Below are positions 25,917 to 33,877 of a stretch of 64,000 bases of DNA, in pieces. A program made the position numbers and the translations under genes. Each line of letters opens with the position of its first letter. The stretch's first letter is position 1. The stretch is from Adonisia turfae CCMR0081 (lineage in GTDB: Bacteria; Cyanobacteriota; Cyanobacteriia; Phormidesmidales; Phormidesmidaceae), in NCBI RefSeq assembly GCF_011009555.1, contig NZ_QXHD01000004.1, positions 6,204,574 to 6,268,573 on the forward strand, given 5' to 3'. Below the pieces are notes generated by a model, which made no database searches, had not been told where the DNA came from, and saw nothing but the letters and a program-made list of their open reading frames with translations.

Positions 25917-26867
25917 CTATGCGCCTACGCCCCGTAGGGATTCATAGTGCAGCTGGAACCAGTCGTAGGTTTTGGCAATGCCCTCCTGTAGAGAGGTTTG
26001 GGCCTGCCAGCCCAGGTCAGTAAGCTTAGAGGGGTCCATGAGCTTACGGGGCGTGCCATCGGGTTTACTGCTATCAAAGACAATTTCGCCGCCGTAGCCC
26101 ACTACATCCTTGATGGTTAGGGCCAGCTCTTTAATGGAAATTTCCTTGCTGCTACCGATGTTGACAAACTCAATGCCCTCATACTTGTCCATCATGAATA
26201 ATAGGCCATCGGCCAGATCATCCACATAGAGAAATTCCCGTAGGGGGTTACCGCTGCCCCACACATCTGCCGTGGGTTGGTTGGCGAGCTTGGCTTCATG
26301 GAACTTGCGCATCAGGGCCGGTAGGACATGGGAGTTGGCCAGGTCAAAATTATCGTTGATGCCATACAGGTTAGTGGGCATGGCGGAGATAAAGTTGATG
26401 CCGTACTGACGGCAGTAGTTTTCACACAGCTTGAGACCGGCAATTTTTGCGATCGCATAGGGCTCATTGGTGGGCTCCAGAAAACCCGTGAGCAGAGACT
26501 CTTCGCGCATGGGCTGGGGCGCTAGCTTGGGATAAATACAGGAAGAGCCCAGGAATAATAGCTTTTTGACACCCGTTTTATAGGCACTATGGATAACATT
26601 GGCCTCAATCATCAGGTTATCGTAGAGAAACGAGGCACGATAGGTGTTATTCGCATGGATACCACCGACCTTCGCCGCCGCCAGAAAGACATAATCTGGT
26701 TTAGTCGCTTCAAAAAAAGCTTCAACATCAGCCTGTCGGCAAAGATCCAGCTCCTTACTACTCTTAAGCAATAAATTTGTATAGCCCCGATCTTTGAGAG
26801 CACGGACAATAGCACTACCCACAAGGCCATTATGGCCAGCGACGTAAATCTTGGCGTTAGTTTCCAT
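25917..26867 (-). CDS. fcl: GDP-L-fucose synthase
   Basis: A 316-residue extended SDR enzyme that converts GDP-4-keto-6-deoxymannose to GDP-L-fucose by epimerisation and NADPH reduction. Visible are the cofactor loop GHNGLVGS (11-18), the AAKVGGI segment, FLGSSCIYPK with active-site Ser109/Cys110, and the catalytic Tyr137/Lys141 in YAIAKIAG. The length matches the family. No GDP-mannose 4,6-dehydratase is in the window, so the substrate is made elsewhere. Its product could feed the polysaccharide locus 8 kb away. No -10 box could be picked in the 430 bases upstream. Confidence 0.95.
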   Translation of the reverse strand: METNAKIYVAGHNGLVGSAIVRALKDRGYTNLLLKSSKELDLCRQADVEAFFEATKPDYVFLAAAKVGGIHANNTYRASFLYDNLMIEANVIHSAYKTGVKKLLFLGSSCIYPKLAPQPMREESLLTGFLEPTNEPYAIAKIAGLKLCENYCRQYGINFISAMPTNLYGINDNFDLANSHVLPALMRKFHEAKLANQPTADVWGSGNPLREFLYVDDLADGLLFMMDKYEGIEFVNIGSSKEISIKELALTIKDVVGYGGEIVFDSSKPDGTPRKLMDPSKLTDLGWQAQTSLQEGIAKTYDWFQLHYESLRGVGA

Positions 26868-27300
26868 AATGGTTAAGTATGCGAAAAAAAATAAAAGTGT
26901 CTAAAGTGTCTATCGTTCTAAGTGTATCCTTAGCAGCTTAAATAACTTTAATCAACGCCAAGGAAACGGCACCCAGTTACTTTATTCACCCTTCACGCTT
27001 ATGACTAAACTTCAGAACATTTTTATAACCAGACTGGCGTTCTAATGAAAAGAAATTGATTGGAAGATGGGCGTTTTTCACCCGTGCTGAATATACCCCA
27101 CTCATCTTTCACTATTCACGTATCCCCATAGCGATAATCTGATAAATCTCATTTCTGTTGGTATTTCTGTTGCTGTGATATCACCACAAACAACAAAATT
27201 TGCGATTGCTGATTGATGGGATGAATCGGTCTAAAGCCATTGCTATTTGGCGGTATCTCACAACTAAAGTCATCCCGAGGATCAGCAATGCCACAAAATT
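26868..27300. other. 433-bp intergenic region holding a miniature element
   Basis: Gene-free region upstream of the GDP-fucose synthase gene. Its right part is the miniature element at 27202-27292. The rest is AT-rich, with no convincing frame, and should contain the fcl promoter. Confidence 0.6.
27202..27292. mobile_element. Miniature inverted-repeat element (MITE), copy 1
   Basis: A 91-bp element with ends GCGATTGCTGAT and, inverted on the right, GGCATTGCTGAT. It is flanked by exact 9-bp direct repeats ACAAAATTT (27193-27201 and 27293-27301), as left by transposition. Related copies lie at 50957-51047 (77 of 91 bases identical, counted by hand) and 52632-52721. There is no coding capacity, so it would need a transposase from a full-size relative elsewhere. 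Confidence 0.8.
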
Positions 27301-27343
27301 TAAAAACCCAGTTAGCCTTTAATACAAGAGGCTAACTGGGTTT
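27301..27343 (-). terminator. Strong rho-independent terminator of ahcY
   Basis: AAACCCAGTTAGCC (27304-27317) and GGCTAACTGGGTTT (27330-27343) form a perfect 14-bp stem around a 12-base loop. Read on the minus strand the stem ends in a run of T residues (complement of 27301-27306). It lies 56 bases after the ahcY stop. The right direct repeat of the miniature element touches its edge. Confidence 0.88.
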
Positions 27344-27398
27344 GAAGCATGGTCAGATTAAACCAGACCAGATCTCAAAACCTGGACCGTATTCAACC

Positions 27399-28784
27399 TT
27401 AGTACTTGTAGCTATCGGTCTTGAAGGGACCGTCTACAGACACATTGATGTAGTCAGCCTGGGTTTGAGTCAGCTGAGTAATCACACCGCCAAAGCCTTC
27501 AACCATGTAGCGAGCAACTTCTTCATCCAGGTGCTTAGGTAAGACATCTACCGTAATGGCATTGGCCTTATCTGCATCGGACAGATCAGCAAACTTACGC
27601 TCAAACAAGAACATTTGAGCCAGCACCTGGTTAGCGAAGGAACCATCCATAATGCGAGAGGGGTGGCCAGTGGCATTACCCAGATTCACCAAGCGACCCT
27701 CTGCCAACAAGAGCAAAAAGTCTTGGGGGTCATCGCTACGATAAATCTTATGTACCTGGGGCTTTACTTCTTCCCACTGCCAGGTTTTACGCATGTAAGC
27801 AGTGTCAATCTCGTTGTCAAAGTGACCGATGTTGCAAACCACTGCGCCGGGCTTTAACGCTGCCAGCATGCTAGCGTCACACACATTGACATTCCCCGTT
27901 GCGGTTACCAACAAATCAGTGGCTGCTAGCAAATCTTTGTTGAGGTTAGCGCCTGTGCCATCGTTGACACCGTTATTGTAGGGTGACACAACTTCAAAGC
28001 CATCCATGCAGGCCTGCATAGCGCAGATGGGGTCAACTTCCGCCACCTTAACAATCATGCCTTCTTGACGCAGAGAGGCCACTGACCCCTTACCCACATC
28101 GCCATAACCAATCACCAATGCCTTTTTACCAGCCATCAAGTGGTCAGTACCGCGCTTAATCGCATCGTTTAGACTGTGGCGACAGCCATACTTATTGTCG
28201 TTTTTAGCTTTAGTGACAGAGTCATTGACATTGACAGCAGGAATCTTGAGTTCGCCCTTCTCTAACATTTCATAGAGGCGATGAACACCTGTCGTGGTTT
28301 CCTCGGTCACACCGTGGACATTGGTGAGCATTTCAGGATAGGTCTCGTGGATGTAACCGGTCAGGTCACCGCCGTCGTCCAAAATCATGTTGGCATTCCA
28401 CAGCTGACCTTCAGGGGTCCGGCAGGTCTGCTCAATGCACCACATATATTCGTCTTCGGTTTCACCTTTCCACGCGAAGACGGGAACACCCGCTTCAGCA
28501 ATGGCAGCGGCGGCATGGTCCTGGGTAGAGAAAATATTGCACGATGACCAGCGCACCTCGGCACCCAATTCAATCAAGGTCTCGATGAGCACGGCTGTTT
28601 GAATGGTCATGTGAATACAGCCGATGATCTTAGCGCCTGACAGGGGCTTGCTGTCGCTATATTTTTTGCGAATAGCCATCAGAGCTGGCATTTCGCCTTC
28701 TGCGATCGCAATTTCTTTGCGGCCCCAACTGGCCAGACTAATATCAGCTACTTTGTAGTCTCTTGTAAGTGTTTGTGCGCTCAT
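27399..28784 (-). CDS. ahcY: Adenosylhomocysteinase (SAH hydrolase)
   Basis: A 461-residue NAD-dependent enzyme that splits S-adenosylhomocysteine to adenosine and homocysteine, relieving product inhibition of methyltransferases. Signatures: GCIHMTIQTAVLIETL, CNIFSTQDHAAAAIA, NVNDSVTKAKNDNKYGC and the NAD loop VIGYGDVGKGSVA, with the usual C-terminal KTDSYKY. The ATG at 28784 is used: the upstream in-frame TTG at 28808 would add eight residues not seen in the family. It lies 400 bases after metK on the same strand, so the methyl-cycle genes are neighbours. Confidence 0.98.
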   Translation of the reverse strand: MSAQTLTRDYKVADISLASWGRKEIAIAEGEMPALMAIRKKYSDSKPLSGAKIIGCIHMTIQTAVLIETLIELGAEVRWSSCNIFSTQDHAAAAIAEAGVPVFAWKGETEDEYMWCIEQTCRTPEGQLWNANMILDDGGDLTGYIHETYPEMLTNVHGVTEETTTGVHRLYEMLEKGELKIPAVNVNDSVTKAKNDNKYGCRHSLNDAIKRGTDHLMAGKKALVIGYGDVGKGSVASLRQEGMIVKVAEVDPICAMQACMDGFEVVSPYNNGVNDGTGANLNKDLLAATDLLVTATGNVNVCDASMLAALKPGAVVCNIGHFDNEIDTAYMRKTWQWEEVKPQVHKIYRSDDPQDFLLLLAEGRLVNLGNATGHPSRIMDGSFANQVLAQMFLFERKFADLSDADKANAITVDVLPKHLDEEVARYMVEGFGGVITQLTQTQADYINVSVDGPFKTDSYKY

Positions 28785-28951
28785 GGGCTTCCTTATGGTG
28801 AGTGACAAGTTTATCTGACCAACCTATTCATTATGCCGTTAGAGGATGTTCTAGGCATTCTACTTTCCAAATGCTGGCTTAAAGCAGATATTCTCCTTTT
28901 GGAGGGGGCCTGATTCTTTTGCAGAAGCTAATTTCTATGATTAAGCGACTG

Positions 28952-29031
28952 TCAAAGTGGCTAACGGTTGTTCAGGCCCCCTTTTATGGAACTATTTGCA
29001 TTTGCCTAATTAGGCATACTGGGGATTCCCT
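28952..29031 (+). repeat. Dispersed repeat family B, long copy
   Basis: About 80 bp, TCAAAGTGG through TTGTTCAGGCCCCC, TGGAACTATTTGCATT and CCTAATTAGGCATACTGGGG. It matches, in reverse orientation, 51229-51313 over nearly its whole length, and shares its ends with 49052-49100 and 11617-11640. Confidence 0.75.
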
Positions 29032-29063
29032 CAAAATCCGTCTCCCTAGGGAGACGGATTTTG
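29032..29063. terminator. 32-bp perfect palindrome, probable bidirectional terminator
   Basis: CAAAATCCGTCTCCCT and AGGGAGACGGATTTTG are exact reverse complements with no spacer. The GC-rich stem is bounded by four T residues in both directions, as in simple terminators. It sits 123 bases after the metK stop and could end metK transcripts before ahcY. Confidence 0.65.
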
Positions 29064-29185
29064 AATGTAGACGCCAAAGCGGCTTCTCGCAGAGTGGGCT
29101 CAACTTTCCGAGTGATCTATTCGGTAACCTTGAGCAGCAAAGGACAGCCTATGCCAGGCTCGCATTTCAGGAAAAGCAAGCTTAC

Positions 29186-30340
29186 CTAAAGTGCGGCTTT
29201 TAGCAAATCAGCCTTATCGGTTTTTTCCCAGGTAAAGTCAGGCAGTTCACGGCCAAAGTGGCCATAGGCAGCCGTTGGTCCATAGATCGGTCGACGGAGG
29301 TCGAGCATATCGATCAGACCCTGGGGGCGCAGGTCAAAATGCTCGCGAATGAGCATGGCAATTTTGTCATCCTCCAGCTTGCCAGTGCCAAAGGTATTGA
29401 CTGAAATAGACGTGGGTTCAGCGACACCAATGGCATAGGAAACCTGGATTTCGCACAGTTCTGCCAAACCAGCTGCAACAATATTTTTGGCCACATAGCG
29501 ACCGGCATAGGCCGCTGAGCGGTCTACCTTAGAGGGATCCTTACCGGAGAATGCGCCTCCACCATGACGGGCCATGCCGCCGTAGGTGTCAACAATAATC
29601 TTACGACCGGTGAGGCCACAGTCACCGACAGGGCCACCAATGATGAATTGTCCGGTGGGGTTAATGTGGTACTGCGTTTCAGCATGTAACCATTGATGGG
29701 GCAGCACGGGCTTGATGATTTCCTCCATGACGGCTTCACGGATATCGCCCAGGGAAATGTCCGGATCATGCTGGGTAGAAAGAACTACGGCATCAACAGC
29801 GACAGGCTTACGGTTTTCGTAGCGCAGGGTGACCTGGCTCTTAGCATCAGGGCGAAGCCAGGGCAGCACCTTATTTTTGCGTAGATAGGCCTGGCGTTCT
29901 ACTAACCGGTGGGAGTAGTAAATAGGGGCGGGCATCAGCACATCAGTTTCGCTGGTGGCGTAGCCAAACATTAGACCTTGGTCGCCTGCACCAAGATCTT
30001 TGTTTTCGCCTTCGTCGACGCCCATGGCAATATCAGTAGATTGCTTACCAATAGCATTGACAACGGCGCAGGAAGCTCCATCAAAACCTAAGTCTGAACT
30101 GTTATAGCCGATGCCGATAATGACATCACGGACGATATCTTCAAGATCAACATAGGTGCTGGTGCGAACTTCACCTGCGATGATGGCCATACCGGTTTTT
30201 ACCATGGTTTCCACGGCAACACGGGAGTGGATGTCATCTCTTAATAGGGCATCTAAAACGGCATCGGAAATTTGGTCGGCCATTTTATCGGGGTGGCCTT
30301 CTGAAACTGATTCTGAAGTGAAGGTGCTATATAAACTCAT
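29186..30340 (-). CDS. metK: S-adenosylmethionine synthase
   Basis: A 384-residue enzyme that makes S-adenosylmethionine from methionine and ATP. The N-terminal ESVSEGHPDKMADQISDAVL, the GAGDQGLMFGYA ATP-binding motif and the GGGAFSGKDPSKVDRS loop are diagnostic. It starts with ATG and has normal length. It is followed on the same strand by ahcY, giving a SAM-making and SAH-clearing pair next to a locus with two FkbM methyltransferases. Confidence 0.98.
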   Translation of the reverse strand: MSLYSTFTSESVSEGHPDKMADQISDAVLDALLRDDIHSRVAVETMVKTGMAIIAGEVRTSTYVDLEDIVRDVIIGIGYNSSDLGFDGASCAVVNAIGKQSTDIAMGVDEGENKDLGAGDQGLMFGYATSETDVLMPAPIYYSHRLVERQAYLRKNKVLPWLRPDAKSQVTLRYENRKPVAVDAVVLSTQHDPDISLGDIREAVMEEIIKPVLPHQWLHAETQYHINPTGQFIIGGPVGDCGLTGRKIIVDTYGGMARHGGGAFSGKDPSKVDRSAAYAGRYVAKNIVAAGLAELCEIQVSYAIGVAEPTSISVNTFGTGKLEDDKIAMLIREHFDLRPQGLIDMLDLRRPIYGPTAAYGHFGRELPDFTWEKTDKADLLKAAL

Positions 30341-30473
30341 GGCAAACGCTAATCGCAGATACGAAAACTACCTAGGGCGAGCAATAGGTATAATGGCTTA
30401 ACTATATTAGTTGATATGCATACAATCGTTAATGCTGTCTAAGTAGCGATGTTTTTGCTGCACTATTAGGGAC

Positions 30474-30689
30474 ATGCAGATAAATAGTCCCTCTATAGAA
30501 CATCTAACGATACTTGGTTCCCTTGAGCAAATTAATCAAAGTCCAGGGTTGATTAACGGCTGCTCTATAGTTCGAGAGAAGGCCATGAACAGCTTTCTCT
30601 CAATTTTGCAAGAAAGAGATTATTGTTCTACAGAAATATTGATGCAGTATCGGGGATTTGTTCAAACCCTGTTGAACTGTAATACATAA
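30474..30689 (+). CDS. Small hypothetical protein, doubtful
   Basis: A 71-residue open frame between the metK start and the end of the Uma2-type gene. It is not hydrophobic, and has no motif or family resemblance. AGGG lies only two bases before the ATG, a poor ribosome site. It could be a small gene or chance; the codon pattern does not decide. Confidence 0.25.
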   Translation: MQINSPSIEHLTILGSLEQINQSPGLINGCSIVREKAMNSFLSILQERDYCSTEILMQYRGFVQTLLNCNT

Positions 30690-30727
30690 TTCTAGTAGTT
30701 CACACGTCCATTGTTGTAAATCCTGAA

Positions 30728-31483
30728 TCACACAGTATTTGGATTAATTCCTTGAGATCGCAACATTTCAGCCAATCGCTCAGCCCGTTGGTGCTCTTGT
30801 TCAGCTCGTTGCCGTTCCTGGTCAGCTTCCTGGGTAACTGCCGCTACTTTTTCTACGGACCAGGGAAGTAACTGTCCATTGGCATCCCACCACCGTAGCC
30901 AATAGCCATCTCTTTCTTCTTTTTTGCCGCGCCAGGTTCCTAAAAAGAACCCCATGGCTTCTAACCAATTTTGACCTTCTGGGTTAGGTTGTTCTAGTTC
31001 ATAGCGTCCATTGGTCAGATGATAAACTTCTAGAAGTCCACCTTCTGGTTTAAAAATCACATAGGTAGGTACCTTTAAAATCTGTTCATAAAAGAACCAC
31101 TTGCCGGGTGGAAATGTTTGCTTAGATGAATATTCTTTGCCATCTTCATCTGAGAGAAATTCCATCACCACGGCTGGTGCCTCACCGTCTAAATTAGGTG
31201 TATAGGCTTTGCGTGTCTGTCCGGGTTGATTCACTCGGGCAACATAGAGCCAGTCGGGGGCTTTAATTACCAGGTTTTCGTTCATCGTGGCACACAGGCC
31301 AAAATTAGATGCTATCAGCATCTCTGGTTGAATCCAGCTACTGAGTTCTAGGGGTTCGCGTAATGCCCCTGCAAGCAGTGGTTGACTAGTACTTTCTAAA
31401 GGTTTTTCGTCCAGATTGAAGTCCTCTGGTAAGGGGTTCCAGGTAATATGCAGCTCTGCTAGTTTAATTGAGGCAGCAACCAT
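30728..31483 (-). CDS. Uma2-family (DUF820) putative restriction-fold nuclease
   Basis: A 251-residue protein with the cyanobacterial Uma2/DUF820 layout: WIQPEMLIASNFGLC, PDWLYVARVNQPG, APAVVMEFLSDEDGKEYSS (acidic residues of the PD-(D/E)xK-type core), KWFFYEQILKVPTYVIF and NPEGQNWLEAMGFFLG. The C-terminus (about 215-245) is a charged coiled coil of RAEQ/ERQ repeats. Cyanobacteria carry many copies of this family; the role is unknown. The ATG at 31483 is chosen because AAGG lies 8 bases upstream; a GTG precedes it. Confidence 0.88.
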   Translation of the reverse strand: MVAASIKLAELHITWNPLPEDFNLDEKPLESTSQPLLAGALREPLELSSWIQPEMLIASNFGLCATMNENLVIKAPDWLYVARVNQPGQTRKAYTPNLDGEAPAVVMEFLSDEDGKEYSSKQTFPPGKWFFYEQILKVPTYVIFKPEGGLLEVYHLTNGRYELEQPNPEGQNWLEAMGFFLGTWRGKKEERDGYWLRWWDANGQLLPWSVEKVAAVTQEADQERQRAEQEHQRAERLAEMLRSQGINPNTV

Positions 31484-31685
31484 CACATTTTCCTTAGGAA
31501 CTATCGCTTCTTATATTAGGATGGCTTACCGAAATAAGGGCTTGTAAAAATTAAGCTCATGGTTTTGACTATGGCTCTTTTGTCTAAAAGCAAATGGGAT
31601 ACCCTCTCCTTTTAGAATTTTGGCACACTGCGTAAAATTCTAAACCACCTCACCCAATACCTAATACGCTATGGTATTTCTGGGG

Positions 31686-32057
31686 TTAAGCGCTGAGAGG
31701 AGTATGTTGCTGGCTTGCATGGCTATCGCCATATCCTGTATGTGGTCGAACTTCTGGTGACTGTAAACCTAAAACGATGTCTTTGGCAGGAATACCTATT
31801 TCTACTAATTCTTCTGCTATGAGGCGATCTGTGTTGTTGGCTTGAATCCAGACTTGGCCATCAATAATGTCAATGTGCATGACTATATGATGTATGCGCT
31901 GTCCTTTTGACCAGCCTAGAGACAAAAGTATGTAGCGGTTGTGTGTGTTATCGAAGAGAACCTCGTTATGAATGTCGATTTCATTGGCTATGGGAATGTT
32001 TGCATAGTCATTGAGCAAATCCATAACTATTTGCTTATAACGCTCTAGGGAATCCAT
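31686..32057 (-). CDS. xisI: XisI-family protein
   Basis: A 123-residue protein matching XisI, named from the fdxN-element excision controlling factors of Anabaena: MDSLERYKQIVMDLLNDYA, GWSKGQRIHHIVMHIDIIDG, VWIQANNTDRLIAEELVE and GIPAKDIVLGLQSPEVRP. Its start overlaps the end of xisH by 13 bases. XisH/XisI pairs are scattered in cyanobacterial genomes without an fdxN element, as here, so excision control need not be its job. Confidence 0.94.
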   Translation of the reverse strand: MDSLERYKQIVMDLLNDYANIPIANEIDIHNEVLFDNTHNRYILLSLGWSKGQRIHHIVMHIDIIDGQVWIQANNTDRLIAEELVEIGIPAKDIVLGLQSPEVRPHTGYGDSHASQQHTPLSA

Positions 32058-32464
32058 TGCACAATCTCCTGATTTTGTGGGTCAAAAATAATTAGCTTGA
32101 ACCGGTCGTTGTCTAAGAGAATTTTGGCAAATTGGTCTTCTTCGAAAAGTTCTTTATAGGCGACTAATGGCATTGCCAAATATAGGGTTCTGTCTGGTTC
32201 AACTTGTTTCAGAATGTCATCATATAAGATGAATTGCCCTAACGCTTGCTGTAAATCGGCTACTCTTGATTCTCTAATAAAGCTTTTGATTTCGACAGCG
32301 ATTTTACGACTCGCTTGTTGGGCTGCTAAAAGTTCTTCTGCACCTAAATCTACTGACAGAGTACGTTTTGCCCATTTAAGCTGATAAGGGTCGTGGGTGA
32401 TTGTCCAGCCTGCATTGATGAGGAGCTTTTTAACGACTTGATGATATAAATCTTTAGCAGGCAT
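32045..32464 (-). CDS. xisH: XisH-family protein, PD-(D/E)xK nuclease-like
   Basis: A 139-residue protein: MPAKDLYHQVVKKLLINAGW at the start, then VDLGAEELLAA with Asp39, then AVEIKSF with Glu58 and Lys60, then DLQQALGQFILYDDIL. The D...ExK spacing is that of a PD-(D/E)xK nuclease core. The pairing with XisI resembles a nuclease and its controller. No excision element, recombinase or attachment site was seen nearby. Confidence 0.94.
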   Translation of the reverse strand: MPAKDLYHQVVKKLLINAGWTITHDPYQLKWAKRTLSVDLGAEELLAAQQASRKIAVEIKSFIRESRVADLQQALGQFILYDDILKQVEPDRTLYLAMPLVAYKELFEEDQFAKILLDNDRFKLIIFDPQNQEIVQWIP

Positions 32465-32631
32465 TGTTGGCAGTCTTCAGCTTATTTAGACTTATTTACT
32501 CTTAATTATAGTCGACATGGATGCTGGTACGAATTAGAAAAGCCCACAGAGGAAGGCCGTGCTGCAATTACGTTATCGCCAAAAGTTGGTCGCTGCAAAG
32601 GAGGCAATGCTGATGGAATCAACAATGTGTT

Positions 32632-33240
32632 CTAAGCATTAGGCTGTGATTTTTTAGATGGTCTAGAGGGAGGGTCAGGATCGAGGCTGGAACCAGTGCG
32701 GCCAGTGACTAGCCATAGCCAACTGCGGGCGATGTCTCTCACAATTTTATGATGAGACTCGGACGGTGTGTTGGAGGGAACAGAAATTGGGGTGTAGGCG
32801 ATGCCGCGACTGCCAAGGACCCAGAAGGCGATGGCTTTGGAGCGGGGCATATGGAAGTCTGAGGTGACTAAATAGATGTGGCGGATGTTGTGGGCTTGTA
32901 GTTGGGCTACCAGGGTGGTGAAGTTGGTGACGGTATCGGTGGCGCTATAGTCCAGGTTGATTCGCGTTAGGGCGACGTTTTGAGCTGAGAAAATTTTATG
33001 GGCTTGGGTGGGGTCTAAGCCGCTGGATACCCACACGGCTAGTTTTGGGTTTCGGGTGGCTAGTTGGGCGGCGGCGGGCTCTCGGGTATTGCCGCCGCCG
33101 AGGACTAAAATGGCTTCGGGGTCAGGGGATTGATGAGCTGAAACTATTAGCCTGGCTTTGATGGCTAGGATGATTAGAAGGCTGGTGATTGTGAGTGCGA
33201 TCGCGCCATAAAATATCCACTGTTGCCGAAACTTAACCAT
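32632..33240 (-). CDS. DUF218 (YdcF/ElyC-type) membrane-anchored protein
   Basis: About 202 residues. The N-terminal membrane segment is FYGAIALTITSLLIILAI. The DUF218 domain has EAILVLGGGNTREPAAAQLA, DTVTNFTTLVAQL and LVTSDFHMPRSKAIAFWVLG. The family includes ElyC/YdcF, linked to envelope and peptidoglycan metabolism. The ATG at 33240 is chosen; the longer frame would start at a TTG. The first 30 codons and upstream region are duplicated at 34331-34486, beyond the toxin-antitoxin pair. Confidence 0.87.
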   Translation of the reverse strand: MVKFRQQWIFYGAIALTITSLLIILAIKARLIVSAHQSPDPEAILVLGGGNTREPAAAQLATRNPKLAVWVSSGLDPTQAHKIFSAQNVALTRINLDYSATDTVTNFTTLVAQLQAHNIRHIYLVTSDFHMPRSKAIAFWVLGSRGIAYTPISVPSNTPSESHHKIVRDIARSWLWLVTGRTGSSLDPDPPSRPSKKSQPNA

Positions 33241-33304
33241 GACTCCGAATACCGCAACAGTCGATGTACACAAATGTACTTTAACCCAGACAGTGTGTTA
33301 GTGG
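33149..33304. repeat. Left copy of ~155-bp direct repeat flanking the MNT/HEPN pair
   Basis: Spans the first 30 codons of the DUF218 gene plus 64 bases upstream. It aligns with 34331-34486 in the same orientation, with about four of five bases identical (GGATGATT, AAGGCTGGTG, TGCGATCGCGC, CTTAACCATGA and GTACTTTAA are shared). This is the functional copy. Confidence 0.8.
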
Positions 33305-33469
33305 CTCCTGATCAACTGCTGAAAGCTAAAATGCAGTGTATGGGCTGCTTTGTCTAAGTAACCGTGTAATCTAATATGCTGGCGACTATGGAGAGTGCGT
33401 ATTTCGGCATCGAAAATTCAATTCCAGTCTCTATCCTTATACTATCTAAACTGTAACTAGGCTGGAATT

Positions 33470-33877
33470 ATGGTTGCTCCAGATTATCAGCACACGGGCT
33501 TGACTCCAGGTTTTAAGTTAGATAACCTTCCTACCATTGAGGAAGTTGATTTCCTTAATCCAAAAATCAAGCAACTCTTGGGCGAGTTCAAGCAATTGCT
33601 CAAAAAATTTTACGGACAGCGCTTAGCAAATTTAGTGCTTTTTGGTTCTTTTGCCCGTCATGAGGAAACGAAAGATTCTGATGTAGATGTCTTGATCGTT
33701 CTTAATGGTATTGATGTTTCTACGGGTGATGAGATTTGGCGGCTGGGTGATGCTGAAATCGAGCTGTTATTAAAATATGGTGAGTTGATTTCGGTGCTTC
33801 CTATATCAATCTATGATTTCTTGTATCGTGATTCTCCATTATTGAGAAATATTCGCCAGGATGGCATTGTTATATGA
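33470..33877 (+). CDS. MNT nucleotidyltransferase antitoxin (MntA-like)
   Basis: A 135-residue minimal nucleotidyltransferase. Gly59-Ser60, then ten residues, then Asp71-x-Asp73 gives the GSx10DxD signature exactly (FGSFARHEETKDSDVDVL). In MntA/HepT systems this protein neutralises the HEPN toxin, in known cases by adding AMP to it. The stop overlaps the HEPN start by four bases (ATGA), a typical coupled toxin-antitoxin pair. The third acidic residue of the fold is not obvious (LISVLPIS), so the active site may be altered. Confidence 0.92.
   Translation: MVAPDYQHTGLTPGFKLDNLPTIEEVDFLNPKIKQLLGEFKQLLKKFYGQRLANLVLFGSFARHEETKDSDVDVLIVLNGIDVSTGDEIWRLGDAEIELLLKYGELISVLPISIYDFLYRDSPLLRNIRQDGIVI

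Larger units (their letters stand above)
28785..29185. other. 401-bp region between metK and ahcY
   Basis: It holds the ahcY leader (28785-28950), a family-B repeat (28952-29031), a 32-bp perfect palindrome (29032-29063) and a GCGGCTTCTCGCAGAG-type repeat (about 29080-29095). No gene was seen. No SAH or SAM riboswitch could be recognised by eye. Confidence 0.55.

Noticed and set aside
28785..28950. SAH or SAM riboswitch before ahcY
   Set aside because: No recognisable conserved core or pseudoknot pattern could be found by eye.
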